From contig NZ_SRKZ01000001.1 in assembly GCF_004745865.1 (NCBI RefSeq), forward strand, positions 806,001 to 870,000: DNA of 64,000 bases. Direction: 5' to 3'. A model generated the notes under the pieces. The model was not told the DNA's origin. It did not search any database and saw only the letters and a program-made list of their open reading frames with translations. Within the stretch, counting starts at the first letter, position 1. Every line of letters begins with the position of its first letter. The position numbers and the translations under genes are program-made. This DNA is from Hymenobacter wooponensis (GTDB lineage Bacteria > Bacteroidota > Bacteroidia > Cytophagales > Hymenobacteraceae). Of this stretch, positions 7,919 to 18,200 are shown one piece after another.

Positions 7919-9403
7919 ATGCCGCTGTATAACCGCCGCCCCGAGCCTGGGCTTTCCGCATCGCCCCCTGCTGCCCTGCCGTTGGCTGAGCTGCTGGCCC
8001 GCGTGCGGCAAACCCTGAGCGAGCGGTTCGCAGACTCTTACTGGGTGGTAGCTGAAATTGCTGACCTCACGGCTCCCCGTTTCGATGGGGCCCATTGCTA
8101 CCTCACCCTCACCGACCAGCATACCACGGGCCGCGGGGCGCAGCTGAAAGCTCAGGCCCGCGCCACCATCTGGAGCCAGCGCTACCAGCAGCTGGCTCCC
8201 GCCTTCGAGCAACAGACTGGCCTAGCCCTGAAAGTAGGCCTCAAAGTGATGCTGCGCGTGCAGGTGAAGTTCCACGAGCAGTTCGGTCTCTCCCTTGATG
8301 TGGTGGCCATCGACCCCACTTACACCGTCGGCGACTTGGCCCGGCAGCGCCTCGAAACTCTACGCAAGCTGGAAGCAAAGGGCCTGCTGGAGCGCCAGCG
8401 CCGCCTCACGCTCCCCATTGGGGTGCAGCGCGTGGCGGTAATCTCCTCCCCCACGGCTGCCGGTTGGCAAGACTTCGTGCAGCAGCTGCGGGAGGCTCCC
8501 TATGACTTTGCCCTAACGCTCTTCCCCGCTTCTATGCAGGGCGATGAATCTCCGGCCAGTATCCGGGCCGCACTGGCTGCCATCAAAGTGCGGCGCCGCG
8601 AGTATGATGCCGTGGTTATCATCCGGGGCGGGGGTGCCAAAACGGACTTGCTGGCTTTCGACGACTATGGCCTAGCCGCCGCTGTGGGGGCTTTCCCGCT
8701 GCCCATTCTCACCGGTATCGGCCACGAGCGCGATGAAGCAGTTGTTGACCTCACGGCGCATACTTCGCTTAAAACACCTACTGCGGTTGCCGCTTTTCTC
8801 ATTGAACGCCTCGCCCGTTTAGAAGCTGCTTTAGATGGTTACGGAGGCCGCATCCGAGAGCTGGCCCAGGCCCGCGTGCAAGATGCCGCCGACAGCCTGC
8901 ATCGGATGTTACGCCGGGCTCATCAGAATGCCCGCCAGCAATTGCAGGAGCACCGCGAAACCCTCCATCACCGCATCAGGTTGGCGGCAGCGGCGCCCCG
9001 AGCCCAACTGCGCCAGCAGGAACAGCAACTTACCCGCCGCCGTCACCAGCTGCACCGCGCCGCCCGTACTGGCCTACGTAGCCAAGAAGGCCGCCTGCGC
9101 ACGTTTGGCCGGGCACTGGCCCAACGCTTCCGGCGCTTGCATCGCCGCCGCTGTGAGCAGTTGCTGCGCCGCCGCTTCCAGTTGCAATTAGCCGCCGAGC
9201 GGCTTCTGCACCAGGCTGAGCTGCGGCTGCTGCGGCTGCTGCGGCTGCAGATTGCTGCCGCTGCCTCACCGCCGGTAGAGCAGCCCATTGAGTTAGCCGC
9301 CGTTGTTGCGGCCCCTCCCCGGCCTAAACCCGCTGGTGCCACCTCTTCACGCAAGGCCACTAACCTGCCCGCCGAAGGTCAGCTTCCCTTGTTCTTGTCT
9401 TAG
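7919..9403 (+). CDS. xseA: Exodeoxyribonuclease VII large subunit
   Basis: A 494-residue cytoplasmic DNase subunit. The start at 7919 is chosen because the conserved protein begins here, although the frame is open further upstream. It has an N-terminal OB-fold (residues about 20-130, SYWVVAEIADL...HCYLTLTD) that binds single-stranded DNA. A catalytic domain follows with PIGVQRVAVISSPTAAGWQDF and the signature GIGHERDEAVVDLTAHTSLKTPTAVAAF. The long coiled-coil arm is unusually rich in Arg, Gln and His, and its DNA contains a short CTGCGGCTG triplication near 9221-9248. The gene lies 17 nt before xseB. Confidence 0.93.
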   Translation: MPLYNRRPEPGLSASPPAALPLAELLARVRQTLSERFADSYWVVAEIADLTAPRFDGAHCYLTLTDQHTTGRGAQLKAQARATIWSQRYQQLAPAFEQQTGLALKVGLKVMLRVQVKFHEQFGLSLDVVAIDPTYTVGDLARQRLETLRKLEAKGLLERQRRLTLPIGVQRVAVISSPTAAGWQDFVQQLREAPYDFALTLFPASMQGDESPASIRAALAAIKVRRREYDAVVIIRGGGAKTDLLAFDDYGLAAAVGAFPLPILTGIGHERDEAVVDLTAHTSLKTPTAVAAFLIERLARLEAALDGYGGRIRELAQARVQDAADSLHRMLRRAHQNARQQLQEHRETLHHRIRLAAAAPRAQLRQQEQQLTRRRHQLHRAARTGLRSQEGRLRTFGRALAQRFRRLHRRRCEQLLRRRFQLQLAAERLLHQAELRLLRLLRLQIAAAASPPVEQPIELAAVVAAPPRPKPAGATSSRKATNLPAEGQLPLFLS

Positions 9404-9419
9404 CGTATTCGCTTTACTC

Positions 9420-9647
9420 ATGCCCCAACCCATCACCTACCGCCAGGCCATCGAAGAGCTCGAAACCATCCTGCGCGCGCTCGAAACTGATTCTGTGGAC
9501 GTAGACGACCTCACGGCCCGCGTCCAACGCTCGGCTGAGCTCATTCGGCTTTGCAAGCAGAAGCTTCGCTCCGCTGAGTCGGCCATTGACCAGGTATTTG
9601 AAAATCTCGATGATGAAGATGACTCTGATGAGCTAGACGAGGAATAG
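9420..9647 (+). CDS. xseB: Exodeoxyribonuclease VII small subunit
   Basis: A 75-residue helical-hairpin protein with YRQAIEELETILRALETDSVDVDDLTARVQRSAELIRLCKQKL, the typical XseB core. The C-terminus is very acidic (DDEDDSDELDEE). Start at 9420 just after xseA; the two form an operon and the proteins assemble into the ExoVII complex that degrades single-stranded DNA. Confidence 0.92.
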   Translation: MPQPITYRQAIEELETILRALETDSVDVDDLTARVQRSAELIRLCKQKLRSAESAIDQVFENLDDEDDSDELDEE

Positions 9648-9681
9648 GCCTAGTAACAGTTCTATAGCGTTCTTAAAGCAA

Positions 9682-9741
9682 GAACGAAGCGAGGAAGCTG
9701 AGTTACCTGTCAAGGGTAACTTCAGCTTCCTCGTTTCGTTC
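9682..9741. repeat. Long imperfect hairpin downstream of xseB
   Basis: Two 26-27 nt arms (9682-9707 and 9715-9741) pair with one G/A difference and one bulged A around an 8-nt loop. There is no T-tract on either side. It may end the xseAB transcript or be a dispersed palindromic element. The rest of 9648-9859 holds no gene. Confidence 0.7.
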
Positions 9742-9859
9742 CGGTTGCCCCATACTGCCACTATAGGTCACTTCTAGATATTACCTCTTGCTCTTCTACT
9801 TGTGCTTGAGAGTACCATATATTTGCCCGTTCTAATTTTCTCTACCCTACTTAGCACCT

Positions 9860-10234
9860 ATGAAGTCACCTTCTACTGACTCATCCTCGGAACTAGATAA
9901 GGCCAGCCAATGGACGCGCAACTACCGAGCACAAAATCCTGGCGCCCCTAAAGGACACTGCATCAAAAAAGAACAACTGGAGGCTATTCTGAACCAGCCC
10001 GGCTGCGAGGGTATCAGAGCCTACTATGGCCTAGATGAGGAGGGCAACCGCAAATTAATCTTTGTGGGCATCGACGCCGACGAGCAGGATATCCTCTCGG
10101 CTACTGGCGTCACTACTGCTCTTCGAGCCGCCACAACCGATAGCTTATCATCTCAAGAAGCTCAGAGCACTGTTGTAACGGAAACGCAGCCTTGCCCTCC
10201 GTGCTGCAGCCTTGATAACCCGTTGAACAGCTAA
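9860..10234 (+). CDS. Hypothetical protein with C-terminal cysteine cluster
   Basis: A 124-residue soluble protein. The central part has CIKKEQLEAILNQPGCEGIRAYYGLDEEGNRKLIFVGIDADEQDIL, a pattern I associate with short conserved proteins in Hymenobacter-like genomes; its function is unknown. The C-terminus carries a CPPCC motif that might bind metal or form disulfides. The stop TAA runs directly into the TTG start of the following membrane protein (TAATTG), indicating translational coupling. Confidence 0.7.
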   Translation: MKSPSTDSSSELDKASQWTRNYRAQNPGAPKGHCIKKEQLEAILNQPGCEGIRAYYGLDEEGNRKLIFVGIDADEQDILSATGVTTALRAATTDSLSSQEAQSTVVTETQPCPPCCSLDNPLNS

Positions 10235-10927
10235 TTGCCAGCGACCAAACTAGCCCCCTGGTTCATCAATCTCTGCAATTATGGAGAGATGGTGGCTTAC
10301 TGCGCCATGCTCATCCCCCTAAGCATAGCCTGGCAACGGCGTACAGGCCTGCACGGCAGCCTGTACGCCTTGGTTTTTGTTCCAGCCTGGATGTTCTTTA
10401 TGTACTGGATGATGCAGCTAGGAATTTATCTATGGCACTATAATCTTGCTATTGCTCACCTCAGCACCTTCATTGAATCGCTTATTTATTTGAAGGTATT
10501 TCATGATGCCTTACCGCATCGCAGACAGCAAAAAACAATTCACATTCTGATGGCTGGCTTTATAATATTTGCTCTATTAGACTCTTTTTATCTCGAAGGA
10601 TTTCAACAAATAAACTCATACACCAATCTCGCAGAAAGCATTCTAGTCACAGGGCTTATCCTTTCATACTTTGAGGAAGCAGCGTTTTCACAGAAACACT
10701 CACATTTATTACGAACACCACTTTTTGTCGCTTCAATTGGCATTTTATTATATCTAGCTGGCACAGTAACAGTATTTTTATTCACCAACCATTTTATCAC
10801 TACTAATAACGAGCTCTATGCACGTTTGATTTACCTAATTAGCAGCACCTTAGTTTTTGTTCTAGCGCTACTACTCACTCGGGCTTTTTACTTAGTTCAG
10901 CCTATCACATCCAGTAAGCTGGCTTGA
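10235..10927 (+). CDS. Polytopic membrane protein of unknown function
   Basis: A 230-residue protein with about seven predicted membrane segments. The likely start is TTG at 10235, touching the upstream stop; the first internal ATG at 10262-10330 would cut into the first helix region. Segments include MVAYCAMLIPLSIAW, SLYALVFVPAWMFFMYW, ILMAGFIIFALLDSFYL and LIYLISSTLVFVLALLL. It resembles the membrane halves of Bacteroidota sensor proteins but has no catalytic domain. The second half is AT-rich compared with its neighbours. It is coupled to the small upstream gene, and a histidine kinase follows after 419 nt. Confidence 0.65.
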   Translation: MPATKLAPWFINLCNYGEMVAYCAMLIPLSIAWQRRTGLHGSLYALVFVPAWMFFMYWMMQLGIYLWHYNLAIAHLSTFIESLIYLKVFHDALPHRRQQKTIHILMAGFIIFALLDSFYLEGFQQINSYTNLAESILVTGLILSYFEEAAFSQKHSHLLRTPLFVASIGILLYLAGTVTVFLFTNHFITTNNELYARLIYLISSTLVFVLALLLTRAFYLVQPITSSKLA

Positions 10928-11346
10928 CATGCTAATTTAGAATATTCACCCTTTACAATTACCGATAATTCATACACACGCTAACATTGAGAATATCTGA
11001 ATACTTAACTTTATTATTAATCCTTATTTATATTTAATTTTTTCACAATAAAAATACAACCTAAATTGTAAATAAATATTTAATTTTTAAATTATTACAC
11101 TAATAATTAATTATATCGCTCGAATAGATCCAACTACCTTTTTGTTTACTATCATAGCTGTGCTATTGTGCTATTCCTTTTGCCCGCTACGCAACGCGCT
11201 GCATTACTGCGTTAGCTCCAATCGCAGCTAGGATAGCCTCCCCTCTTGTTTCGCTGTGGTAACGGGTACTTTCAGAGCATGTAGTCGGATAAAACCTAGT
11301 ATCTTGGGAAACTGAATATTGTCTTATTGGCTGCTGCTTACTACTA
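10928..11346. other. AT-rich intergenic region before the histidine kinase
   Basis: 419 nt without a supportable gene. Positions about 10985-11115 are strongly AT-rich (TTTATATTTAATTTTTTCAC and similar), in contrast to the GC-rich surroundings. The region probably holds the promoter for the two-component pair. I see no terminator-quality hairpin in it. Confidence 0.6.
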
Positions 11347-12159
11347 ATGCCCGACGCGCTTATCCCGTTGGTTCTCGTTACGCCTATCCTGCTGCTGCTG
11401 GCGTTAGGCATCGTGGGCTTCGTAGTACGCTACCAACGACGCTTGCTGCAGCAACAGCAAGAATTCCAGGCCCTGCAAGATGTTGCTCAGCAACAGGCGC
11501 TTGAAGCCGCGCTGCTAGCGCAGGAAGAAGAACGCCGCCGCATTGCCGGCGACCTGCACGATGGCGTAGGTACGACCCTAGCTATTGTGAAGCTACACTT
11601 GAATATTCTTGCCCAACCTGATCTAACGCACGAGGCCTCCGCCCTGCTCGACCAAGCTATCAGTGAAGTTCGGCGCATATCACGAAACCTATTGCCGGCA
11701 GCCCTTCAGAAATTTGGGCTTTCCTTTGCCCTAGATGCGCTAGCCCGCACCATGCCCGTTGATGGCCCTACCCATGTGGTGCTCGATCAATTGGGCAATC
11801 CGCGCCGTCTCGACCCGAAGTATGAACTAATAGTGTACCGCGTGGTGCAGGAGTTGCTGGGCAACGGCCTACGTCATGCTCATGCGGCGCTCATTGAAAT
11901 AAAAGTAGACTTTGGGGCCGACTATTTGTCCATTCAGTACTCCGACAACGGCATCGGTTTTGACCCCACTACTGCAGAAGCTCCCCCTACTGCTGGCATG
12001 CGTACTGGCCTAGGCCTCACTAACCTACGCAGTCGAGTTGCCGTACTACGCGGAACACTTCGCCACGAGTCGGCCGCGGGAGAGGGTAGCCGAGTTTGGA
12101 TTTCCTTGCCCATCCCCTATCTTACTACAAGTCAGCCCCCTACCCTCACCTTTGCATGA
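11347..12159 (+). CDS. NarX/LiaS-type (HisKA_3) sensor histidine kinase
   Basis: A 270-residue kinase. One N-terminal membrane helix (ALIPLVLVTPILLLLALGIVG) is followed by a Gln-rich coiled coil. The dimerisation/phosphoacceptor box EEERRRIAGDLHDGVGTTLA has the phosphorylated His near residue 75. The ATPase domain contains the N-box VVQELLGNGLRHAHA and the G-box YSDNGIGFDP with GLGLTNLRSRV. There is no periplasmic sensory domain, so it may sense through its membrane helix or a partner protein. The stop overlaps the response regulator start (ATGA), so the pair is translationally coupled. Confidence 0.9.
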   Translation: MPDALIPLVLVTPILLLLALGIVGFVVRYQRRLLQQQQEFQALQDVAQQQALEAALLAQEEERRRIAGDLHDGVGTTLAIVKLHLNILAQPDLTHEASALLDQAISEVRRISRNLLPAALQKFGLSFALDALARTMPVDGPTHVVLDQLGNPRRLDPKYELIVYRVVQELLGNGLRHAHAALIEIKVDFGADYLSIQYSDNGIGFDPTTAEAPPTAGMRTGLGLTNLRSRVAVLRGTLRHESAAGEGSRVWISLPIPYLTTSQPPTLTFA

Positions 12160-12572
12160 CCACACCTCCGATTCGTCTGGCCGTAGTAGACGACCATATT
12201 CTGTTTCGCAAAGGCTTAAGCGCCCTAATTAGCGGCTTCCCTAACATGGTTGTGGCCTTCGAGGCCGGCGATGGTCAGGAAGCCCTTGAGCGCTTGGATC
12301 AGGGCATCGTGCCCGATGTGGTACTCATGGATTTGCAGATGCCCGTGCTCGATGGCCTACAAACCGTACGCCTGCTGCGCGTGCAATACCCGCAGGTACG
12401 TACCATCATCATTTCGATGCACGATGAGCCCGAGCTTATTGACAGCCTCCGGGCCGAAGGAGCCCACGGCTACCTGCTCAAAAATGCCAGCCCAGAGGAA
12501 GTACACCGTAGTATTCTCAGCGTGCTAGGCCAAGACACGCCCGCTAGCCGCATCATCTCTGCCCGGCTCTAG
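12156..12572 (+). CDS. Receiver-only response regulator
   Basis: A 138-residue protein with a complete REC domain: acidic pair VVDDH near residue 11, phosphoacceptor Asp in DVVLMDLQMPVLDG, switch Ser/Thr in TIIISMHDE, and Lys in GYLLKNASPEE. These features are those of the NarL/LuxR class. The protein stops about 15 residues after the REC domain (ASRIISARL) and lacks the helix-turn-helix output domain. A perfect 17-bp terminator follows 15 nt later, so the short form looks genuine. It is coupled to the kinase and may work by protein contact. Confidence 0.88.
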   Translation: MTTPPIRLAVVDDHILFRKGLSALISGFPNMVVAFEAGDGQEALERLDQGIVPDVVLMDLQMPVLDGLQTVRLLRVQYPQVRTIIISMHDEPELIDSLRAEGAHGYLLKNASPEEVHRSILSVLGQDTPASRIISARL

Positions 12573-12587
12573 GCCACTATCCTCAAC

Positions 12588-12666
12588 GCAAACATCCGTT
12601 TCGCAACCAGCTTAGGCAGCTTCCATTCAGGATACGCCTACTGCTCGTCGCGAAACGGATGTTTGC
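12588..12666 (+). terminator. Long-loop inverted repeat after the two-component pair
   Basis: A perfect 17-bp inverted repeat: GCAAACATCCGTTTCGC at 12588-12604 and its complement at 12650-12666, separated by 45 nt. It lies between converging genes and may terminate in both directions. Confidence 0.6.
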
Positions 12667-12689
12667 TTTACCGCATCTGGGTAATTGCC

Positions 12690-13052
12690 TCACTCCAGCT
12701 CCACGGAAGGGTCCCAGAAAAGCTGTTTGAATTCTACTACTTGGTCATCTTCTACCCGCACGCCCTCTGCTTCTAGGGCTTCCTGCATAGCAGTAGGGGT
12801 AGCAAAATGATGGCGCCCCGTTAGTAACCCATTGCGGTTAACAACACGCTGAGCCGGCACTTTTTCTAGGCCTAGTGCTGGAGCTGCCGCAATCAGAGCG
12901 TACCCTACCATGCGGGCCCCGTGCCGAGCTCCCAGGTAATGCGCAATGGCGCCATAGGTACTTACCCGGCCAGGCGGAATTAGGCGTACTACCTCGTGCA
13001 CATCCTCGAAAAAATTACGGCCAGCAGGAGCAGGATCAGCAGAAGATTTCAT
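12690..13052 (-). CDS. Alkyltransferase-like protein (Ogt/MGMT C-terminal fold without catalytic Cys)
   Basis: A 120-residue protein with the DNA-binding fold of O6-alkylguanine alkyltransferases: DVHEVVRLIPPGRVSTYGAIAHYLG and MVGYALIAA. In active enzymes the acceptor site reads PCHRV. Here it reads PAQRVVNRNG, so the alkyl-accepting Cys is absent. That places it with ATL proteins, which bind O6-alkylguanine and hand the lesion to nucleotide excision repair. Normal ATL length; monocistronic. Confidence 0.88.
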   Translation of the reverse strand: MKSSADPAPAGRNFFEDVHEVVRLIPPGRVSTYGAIAHYLGARHGARMVGYALIAAAPALGLEKVPAQRVVNRNGLLTGRHHFATPTAMQEALEAEGVRVEDDQVVEFKQLFWDPSVELE

Positions 13053-13227
13053 GGCGGAAAGATACGGGTAAACACTTGCCTAGGATATACTTGAAAACAA
13101 GCTCAACAGTATCAAAAAGCCCGATTTTTATATCAACCCCTTCCTAAAACTGGACGTAAGAACCAGGGCTTAGCGCTAGCAGCTGAGCCCTGCTTTTTGT
13201 CCTTCTCCACCTTTCACCTACCTAGCT

Positions 13228-13722
13228 ATGTTTGACAAATTGGAAACCTTAGAAGACCTGTTCCAACACGAACTGAAAGATCTATACAGCGCCGAAAACC
13301 AACTGGTAAAAGCGCTTCCTCAAATGGCTGCCGCCGCCAAAGACGGACGTCTGCGCGCAGGTATTGAACGTCACCTGAAAGAAACGCAACAGCAAGTAGA
13401 ACGCCTAGAGCGCATCGGCAAGTCGATGGACATTGATCTGGATGGCGAAACCTGCAAGGCCATGGAAGGCTTGATCAAAGAAGGCCAGAAAACGCTATCC
13501 GAAAATGCTACGGATGAGGTGATGGATGCGGCTATCATTGCTGCTTCGCAACGCATTGAGCACTATGAGATTTCGGGCTACGGCACGGCTGCACATTACG
13601 CCGAGCGCCTTGGCTACGATGAAGCTGCTCAACTCTTGCGCCAGACCCTAGACGAAGAACAGCTGACCGATACCAAGCTGAATGATCTGGCCAAGTCCTA
13701 TATCAACCAGAAAGCTATGTAA
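13228..13722 (+). CDS. DUF892 / YciF-type ferritin-like protein
   Basis: A 164-residue four-helix protein: LEDLFQHELKDLYSAENQLVKALPQMAAAA, a second helix with LKETQQQVERLERI, then IIAASQRIEHYEISGYGTAAHYAERLGYDEAAQLL. The Glu and His positions match the di-iron site of YciF-like ferritins, which are often induced by osmotic or oxidative stress. Monocistronic, with a strong terminator about 100 nt downstream. Confidence 0.9.
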   Translation: MFDKLETLEDLFQHELKDLYSAENQLVKALPQMAAAAKDGRLRAGIERHLKETQQQVERLERIGKSMDIDLDGETCKAMEGLIKEGQKTLSENATDEVMDAAIIAASQRIEHYEISGYGTAAHYAERLGYDEAAQLLRQTLDEEQLTDTKLNDLAKSYINQKAM

Positions 13723-13820
13723 GAGGCCTAGGGGCAGGCGACTGTACTTGCAAATAATTTTGGCAGATACCTCGTTTGCCCATTCGCCCTTGCGGGTGCT
13801 CTGAATAGCACTTTGTTTCT

Positions 13821-13850
13821 AAAAAGCCTGCAACCCGCAGGCTTTTTTTG
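13821..13850 (+). terminator. Terminator after DUF892 gene
   Basis: AAAAAGCCTGC-AACCC-GCAGGCTTTTTTT, a classic stem with T-run. Confidence 0.9.
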
Positions 13851-13977
13851 TGTCTTATCCCCGTTGCTCCTCTACCCTTTCGGATAAAAGCAAACCCAAA
13901 TCCGGCGGTTAGCGTTGTCAACTTTTGCTGCCCAAGTGTGGGCTGTTTTATCAAGTTGGGCCCCACCCCCTAGTTTC

Positions 13978-15159
13978 ATGCAAACCCAAGAACGCGAACA
14001 ACAAGTAGTTGCTACTGAAACCCCTACCTCGAACTCTGGTGGCGGCGGCCGGCGCATACTTTGGCTGGTCATCACGTTGGCAGTATTGGCAGCTCTGGTC
14101 TTCGTCAAGATGAAGTATTTTCCTTCTCAAAGCGGAGAAAAAGGCGGGGGTGGTAAGGGCGCAGCAGGCGGAGGCAAAGGCGGCCCAGGCGGCGGCGGAG
14201 CTCCGGGTGGTAAAGGGGGCGGCCAAAAGCTGCCAGTGCAGGTATACGTGGTACAGGCCACTAACCTAGCCGACGAGGTAGCTGCCACCGGCTCTATTCT
14301 GGCCGAGGAATCCGTAGTTATTAAAAGCGAAATATCGGGCAAGATTACGCACCTCAATATCAAAGAAGGGCAGCCCGTACGCAAAGGCCAGTTGCTGCTC
14401 AGCATCAACGCCGATGAAATTCAGTCGAACCTGCGCAAGCAGGAATACAACATTAAGCTGTACCGCGACCAGGAGCGCCGCCAGCGCACCCTGCTAGATA
14501 AGGAATATATCAGTGCCCAGGAGTATGAGCAGGCTAACAATCAACTGCTCACGGCCCAGGCCGATTTGCAGACCTTGCGCGCATCCTTGGCCAAGGCCTA
14601 TGTGCGGGCTCCTTTTGATGGCGTGCTAGGCCTGACCACTGCCACGGTGGGCACTTATGTTAGCCCTGGCGCTGAAATCACCACTTTATCGAAGGTGAAG
14701 CCGGTGAAAATCAACTTCACGGTGCCTAGTCGCTTTGCCAATCTGGTAAAGACCAATGACCAGATTACAATTACGGATGAGGCTTCCAACAAGAAGTTTC
14801 AGGCCAAGGTATATGCCCTTGACCCGCAGATTGACCCTGTAAGCCGCACCCAAACCGTGCGCGCCCGCTACGCCAACACAAACAACGAGCTACGGCCTGG
14901 TGCCTTTGTGAAGGTAAATCTGCAACTGGGTGAATCGACGCAGGCGCTACAGGTACCCACTGAATCGGTGGTGCCGGAGGCAGCAGGATACAGCGTATAC
15001 ACCGTGGAAAAAGGCAAGATGGTGCCGAAGAAAGTAAAGATTGGGGTCCGGTCTGCCAAGCTTATTCAGATAACCGATGGCCTAGCCGTGGGTGACACAG
15101 TAATTCGTACCGGCATCCTGCAGGTTAAACCCGGCGACGCGGTAAGAGTCACTAAGTAA
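13978..15159 (+). CDS. RND efflux periplasmic adaptor (membrane fusion protein)
   Basis: A 393-residue adaptor. The start at 13978 places one membrane helix (ILWLVITLAVLAALVFV) near the N-terminus. A very Gly/Lys-rich linker of about 40 residues follows and is probably flexible. Then come a biotinyl-lipoyl-like domain (EISGKITHLNIKEGQPVRKGQLLLSI), an alpha-hairpin (YIKLYRDQERRQRTLL to LAKAYVRAPFDGVLG), and beta-barrel and membrane-proximal domains ending in GDAVRVTK. It joins the inner-membrane pump to the TolC channel. First gene of the efflux operon. Confidence 0.92.
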   Translation: MQTQEREQQVVATETPTSNSGGGGRRILWLVITLAVLAALVFVKMKYFPSQSGEKGGGGKGAAGGGKGGPGGGGAPGGKGGGQKLPVQVYVVQATNLADEVAATGSILAEESVVIKSEISGKITHLNIKEGQPVRKGQLLLSINADEIQSNLRKQEYNIKLYRDQERRQRTLLDKEYISAQEYEQANNQLLTAQADLQTLRASLAKAYVRAPFDGVLGLTTATVGTYVSPGAEITTLSKVKPVKINFTVPSRFANLVKTNDQITITDEASNKKFQAKVYALDPQIDPVSRTQTVRARYANTNNELRPGAFVKVNLQLGESTQALQVPTESVVPEAAGYSVYTVEKGKMVPKKVKIGVRSAKLIQITDGLAVGDTVIRTGILQVKPGDAVRVTK

Positions 15160-15268
15160 ACCAGTAGTATGATGGCTGGTAACGTACGGCGCGGTGTCTC
15201 GCAGTAGCCGTTCCTCCCCGTGCTAGCCATCCCGTTTTTTAGCGCGAGACACTCTGTGTATTTGACGT

Positions 15269-18200
15269 ATGAGCTTATCCTCCACCAGTATAAACCGGCC
15301 AGTGCTCGCCATTGTGATGAGCTTGGTCATCGTGATTTTTGGGGTGATTGGGTTTCGCTACCTGAGCATCCGGGAATACCCGAGCGTTGACCCTCCTATA
15401 ATTACAGTATCGGCCAGCTACACCGGCGCCTCCGCCGATGTAATGCAGGGCCAGGTAACCGAGCCACTGGAAGAAGCCCTCAACGGTATCCAGGGCATTA
15501 AAAACCTAACCTCCAACAGCCGCGACGGCCGCACGCAGATTACGGTTGAGTTTGACCTCGATGCTGACCTGGAAACGGCGGCCAATGACGTTCGTGATAA
15601 GGTATCGGGGGCTCAGGGGCGGTTGCCCCGCGATATTGACCCGCCGGTAGTGAGCAAGGCTAACGCCGACTCTCAGCCGATTGTGATGACTTACCTCAGC
15701 AGCGACCGGCGCAACCTGCTGGAGCTGACCGACTATGCCAACAACACCCTGAAAGAGCGCCTGCAAACTATTCCGGGCGTATCTGAGATACGAGTGTATG
15801 GCGAGCGGAAATACTCTATGCGCCTCTGGCTGGACCCCGTGAAGCTATCTGCCCTCGGCGTATCGCCGGTGGATGTGCAGGCTGCTCTGACCCGAGAAAA
15901 TGTGGAGTTGCCCAGCGGCGCCGTGCAAGGTGAGGCCACCCAGCTTACCCTCCGGACTATGGGACGGCTGACCACTATCGAAGACTTCAACAACCTGATT
16001 ATCCGTCAGGATGAGTCGTCTTTGGTTCGTTTATCTGATATCGGCTATGCAGAGCTCTACCCTGAAAATGACCAAACCATTTTTAAGGTAAACGGGGTAC
16101 CCATGGTAGGCCTAGCAGTAATTCCGCAGCCGGGTTCCAACCAGATAGATATTGCCGACGAGTTCAATAAGCGTATTGACCTTTATGGTAAAGACCTCCC
16201 GAAAGACTTAGTGCTGAAGCCTGGCTTCGATAACTCAGTCTTCATTCGCAAATCCATCAATGAGGTAGAGCATACCATCATTGAGGCATTCGTGCTGGTA
16301 GTTATCATCATCTTCCTCTTCCTGCGCGACTGGCGTTCTACCATCATCCCGGTAGTAGCCATTCCGGTTTCGCTGGTGGGTATCTTCTTCGTGATGTACT
16401 TGATGAACTTCTCCATCAACGTGCTCACCCTGCTGGCCATCGTACTGGCTATTGGCCTAGTTGTGGACGACGCCATTGTGGTGCTGGAGAACATCTACTC
16501 CCGTATTGAGGAAGGCGAAGACCCCAAAACAGCGGCTATCAAGGGCTCCGAAGAGATTCTGATGGCCGTAATCAGTACGACTATCGTATTGGCGGCCGTA
16601 TTCTTGCCCGTCGTGTTCCTGACGGGTATAACCGGTCGTCTGTTCCGGGAATTTGGCATTGTGGTAGCTGGCTCGGTGTTGATTTCGGCCTTCGTATCGC
16701 TGACCCTGACGCCCATGATGTGTAGCCTGCTGCTCAAGCGGGAGGAAAAGCACAACTGGTTTTACCGCAAAACGGAGCCTTTCTTCGAGAAGATGATTGG
16801 GTCTTACCGCGAGAGCCTAGAAACCTTCCTGCGGAATCGCTGGCTAGCGTGGCTGGTGGTGGCTGGCACCGGAGTGGGTATTTGGTTCTTTATGAAAACC
16901 ATACCCTCGGAGCTGGCCCCAGTGGAGGACCGCAGCCGCGTAAACATTAACGCTACGGGTCCCGAAGGAGCTTCCTTTGAATTTATGGATGCCTACATGG
17001 CCCAGCTCACCAAGTTGGCAATGGACTCTACGGGCCAGCAGAATCTCAGTAGCGTGTTTGCCGTTACGTCGCCTGGGTTTGGTGGTGGCTCTAACTCTGG
17101 TACGGCCCGCGTACTGCTGCTGGATGCAGACAAGCGCCCCTTGCAGCAGCAGCAGATATCTGACAAACTCAGCGCAGGAGTGAAGCGCCTAACTGCGGCC
17201 CGTACTTCGGTATCACAAGACCAGAGTATTGGTAGCGGCGGAGGTGGCCTACCGGTACAGTTCGTTATCCAGACCCAGGACTTTGATAAGTTGCGCACTG
17301 CGGTACCTAAATTCCTGGACGCCGCCCGTCAAGACCCCACGTTCCAGTTCGTGGACGTGAACCTGAAGTTCAACAAACCCGAACTGCGCGTAAATATTGA
17401 TCGGGAAAAGGCGCAAAGCCTGGGCGTTTCAGTGCAGAGCATCAGCCAAACCCTGCAATCGGGCCTTAGCGGGCAGCGCTATGGCTACTTCATCCGCGAA
17501 GGCAAGCAGTACCAGATTATAGGCCAGGTGGCGCGTGAAGACCGTAGCCAGCCGCTGGATGTTCGCTTGCTATCGGTGAAGAATGCTAATGGAGAGCTTA
17601 TTCAACTCGACAACGTGATTCGGCTGGAGGAAAGCAGCACACCACCCCAGCTCTACCGCTTCAACCGCTATAACTCCGCCACCTTCTCGGCTTCTTTAGC
17701 ACCCGGTCGGACGCTCGGCGACGGCATTGCGGCCATGCAGGCCATTGCCGACAAAAACCTCGATGAAACTTTCTCGACGGAGCTAGCTGGTGCTTCCCGC
17801 GACTTCCAGGAGAGCTCCTCGTCGCTGGTATTTGCCTTTGGGCTGGCCCTGGTGTTGATTTACCTAGTACTGGCGGCGCAGTTCGAGAGCTTCCGCGACC
17901 CGGTTATCATCATGGTGACGGTGCCGCTGGCCCTATCGGGGGCGCTGTTAAGCTTGTGGTACTTCAACCAGACGCTCAACCTGTTCTCTCAAATTGGCAT
18001 TATCATGCTCGTAGGCCTGGTAACCAAGAACGGTATCCTGATTGTGGAGTTTGCCAACCAGCAAGTGGAGCATGGCAAAGACTACATGACTGGCCTGATA
18101 GAAGGAGCCACTGCTCGCTTCCGCCCAATTCTGATGACCTCATTGTGCGCCATTTTGGGTATTCTGCCAATTGCTATTGCATCTGGTGCGGGCGCCCTTA

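Noticed and set aside
9221..9248. CTGCGGCTG triplication in xseA
   Set aside because: Short in-frame codon repeat in a coiled-coil arm; no sign of a microsatellite switch or insertion.
9682..9741. Hairpin considered as a MITE or insertion sequence end
   Set aside because: No flanking target duplication, and only one copy in the window.
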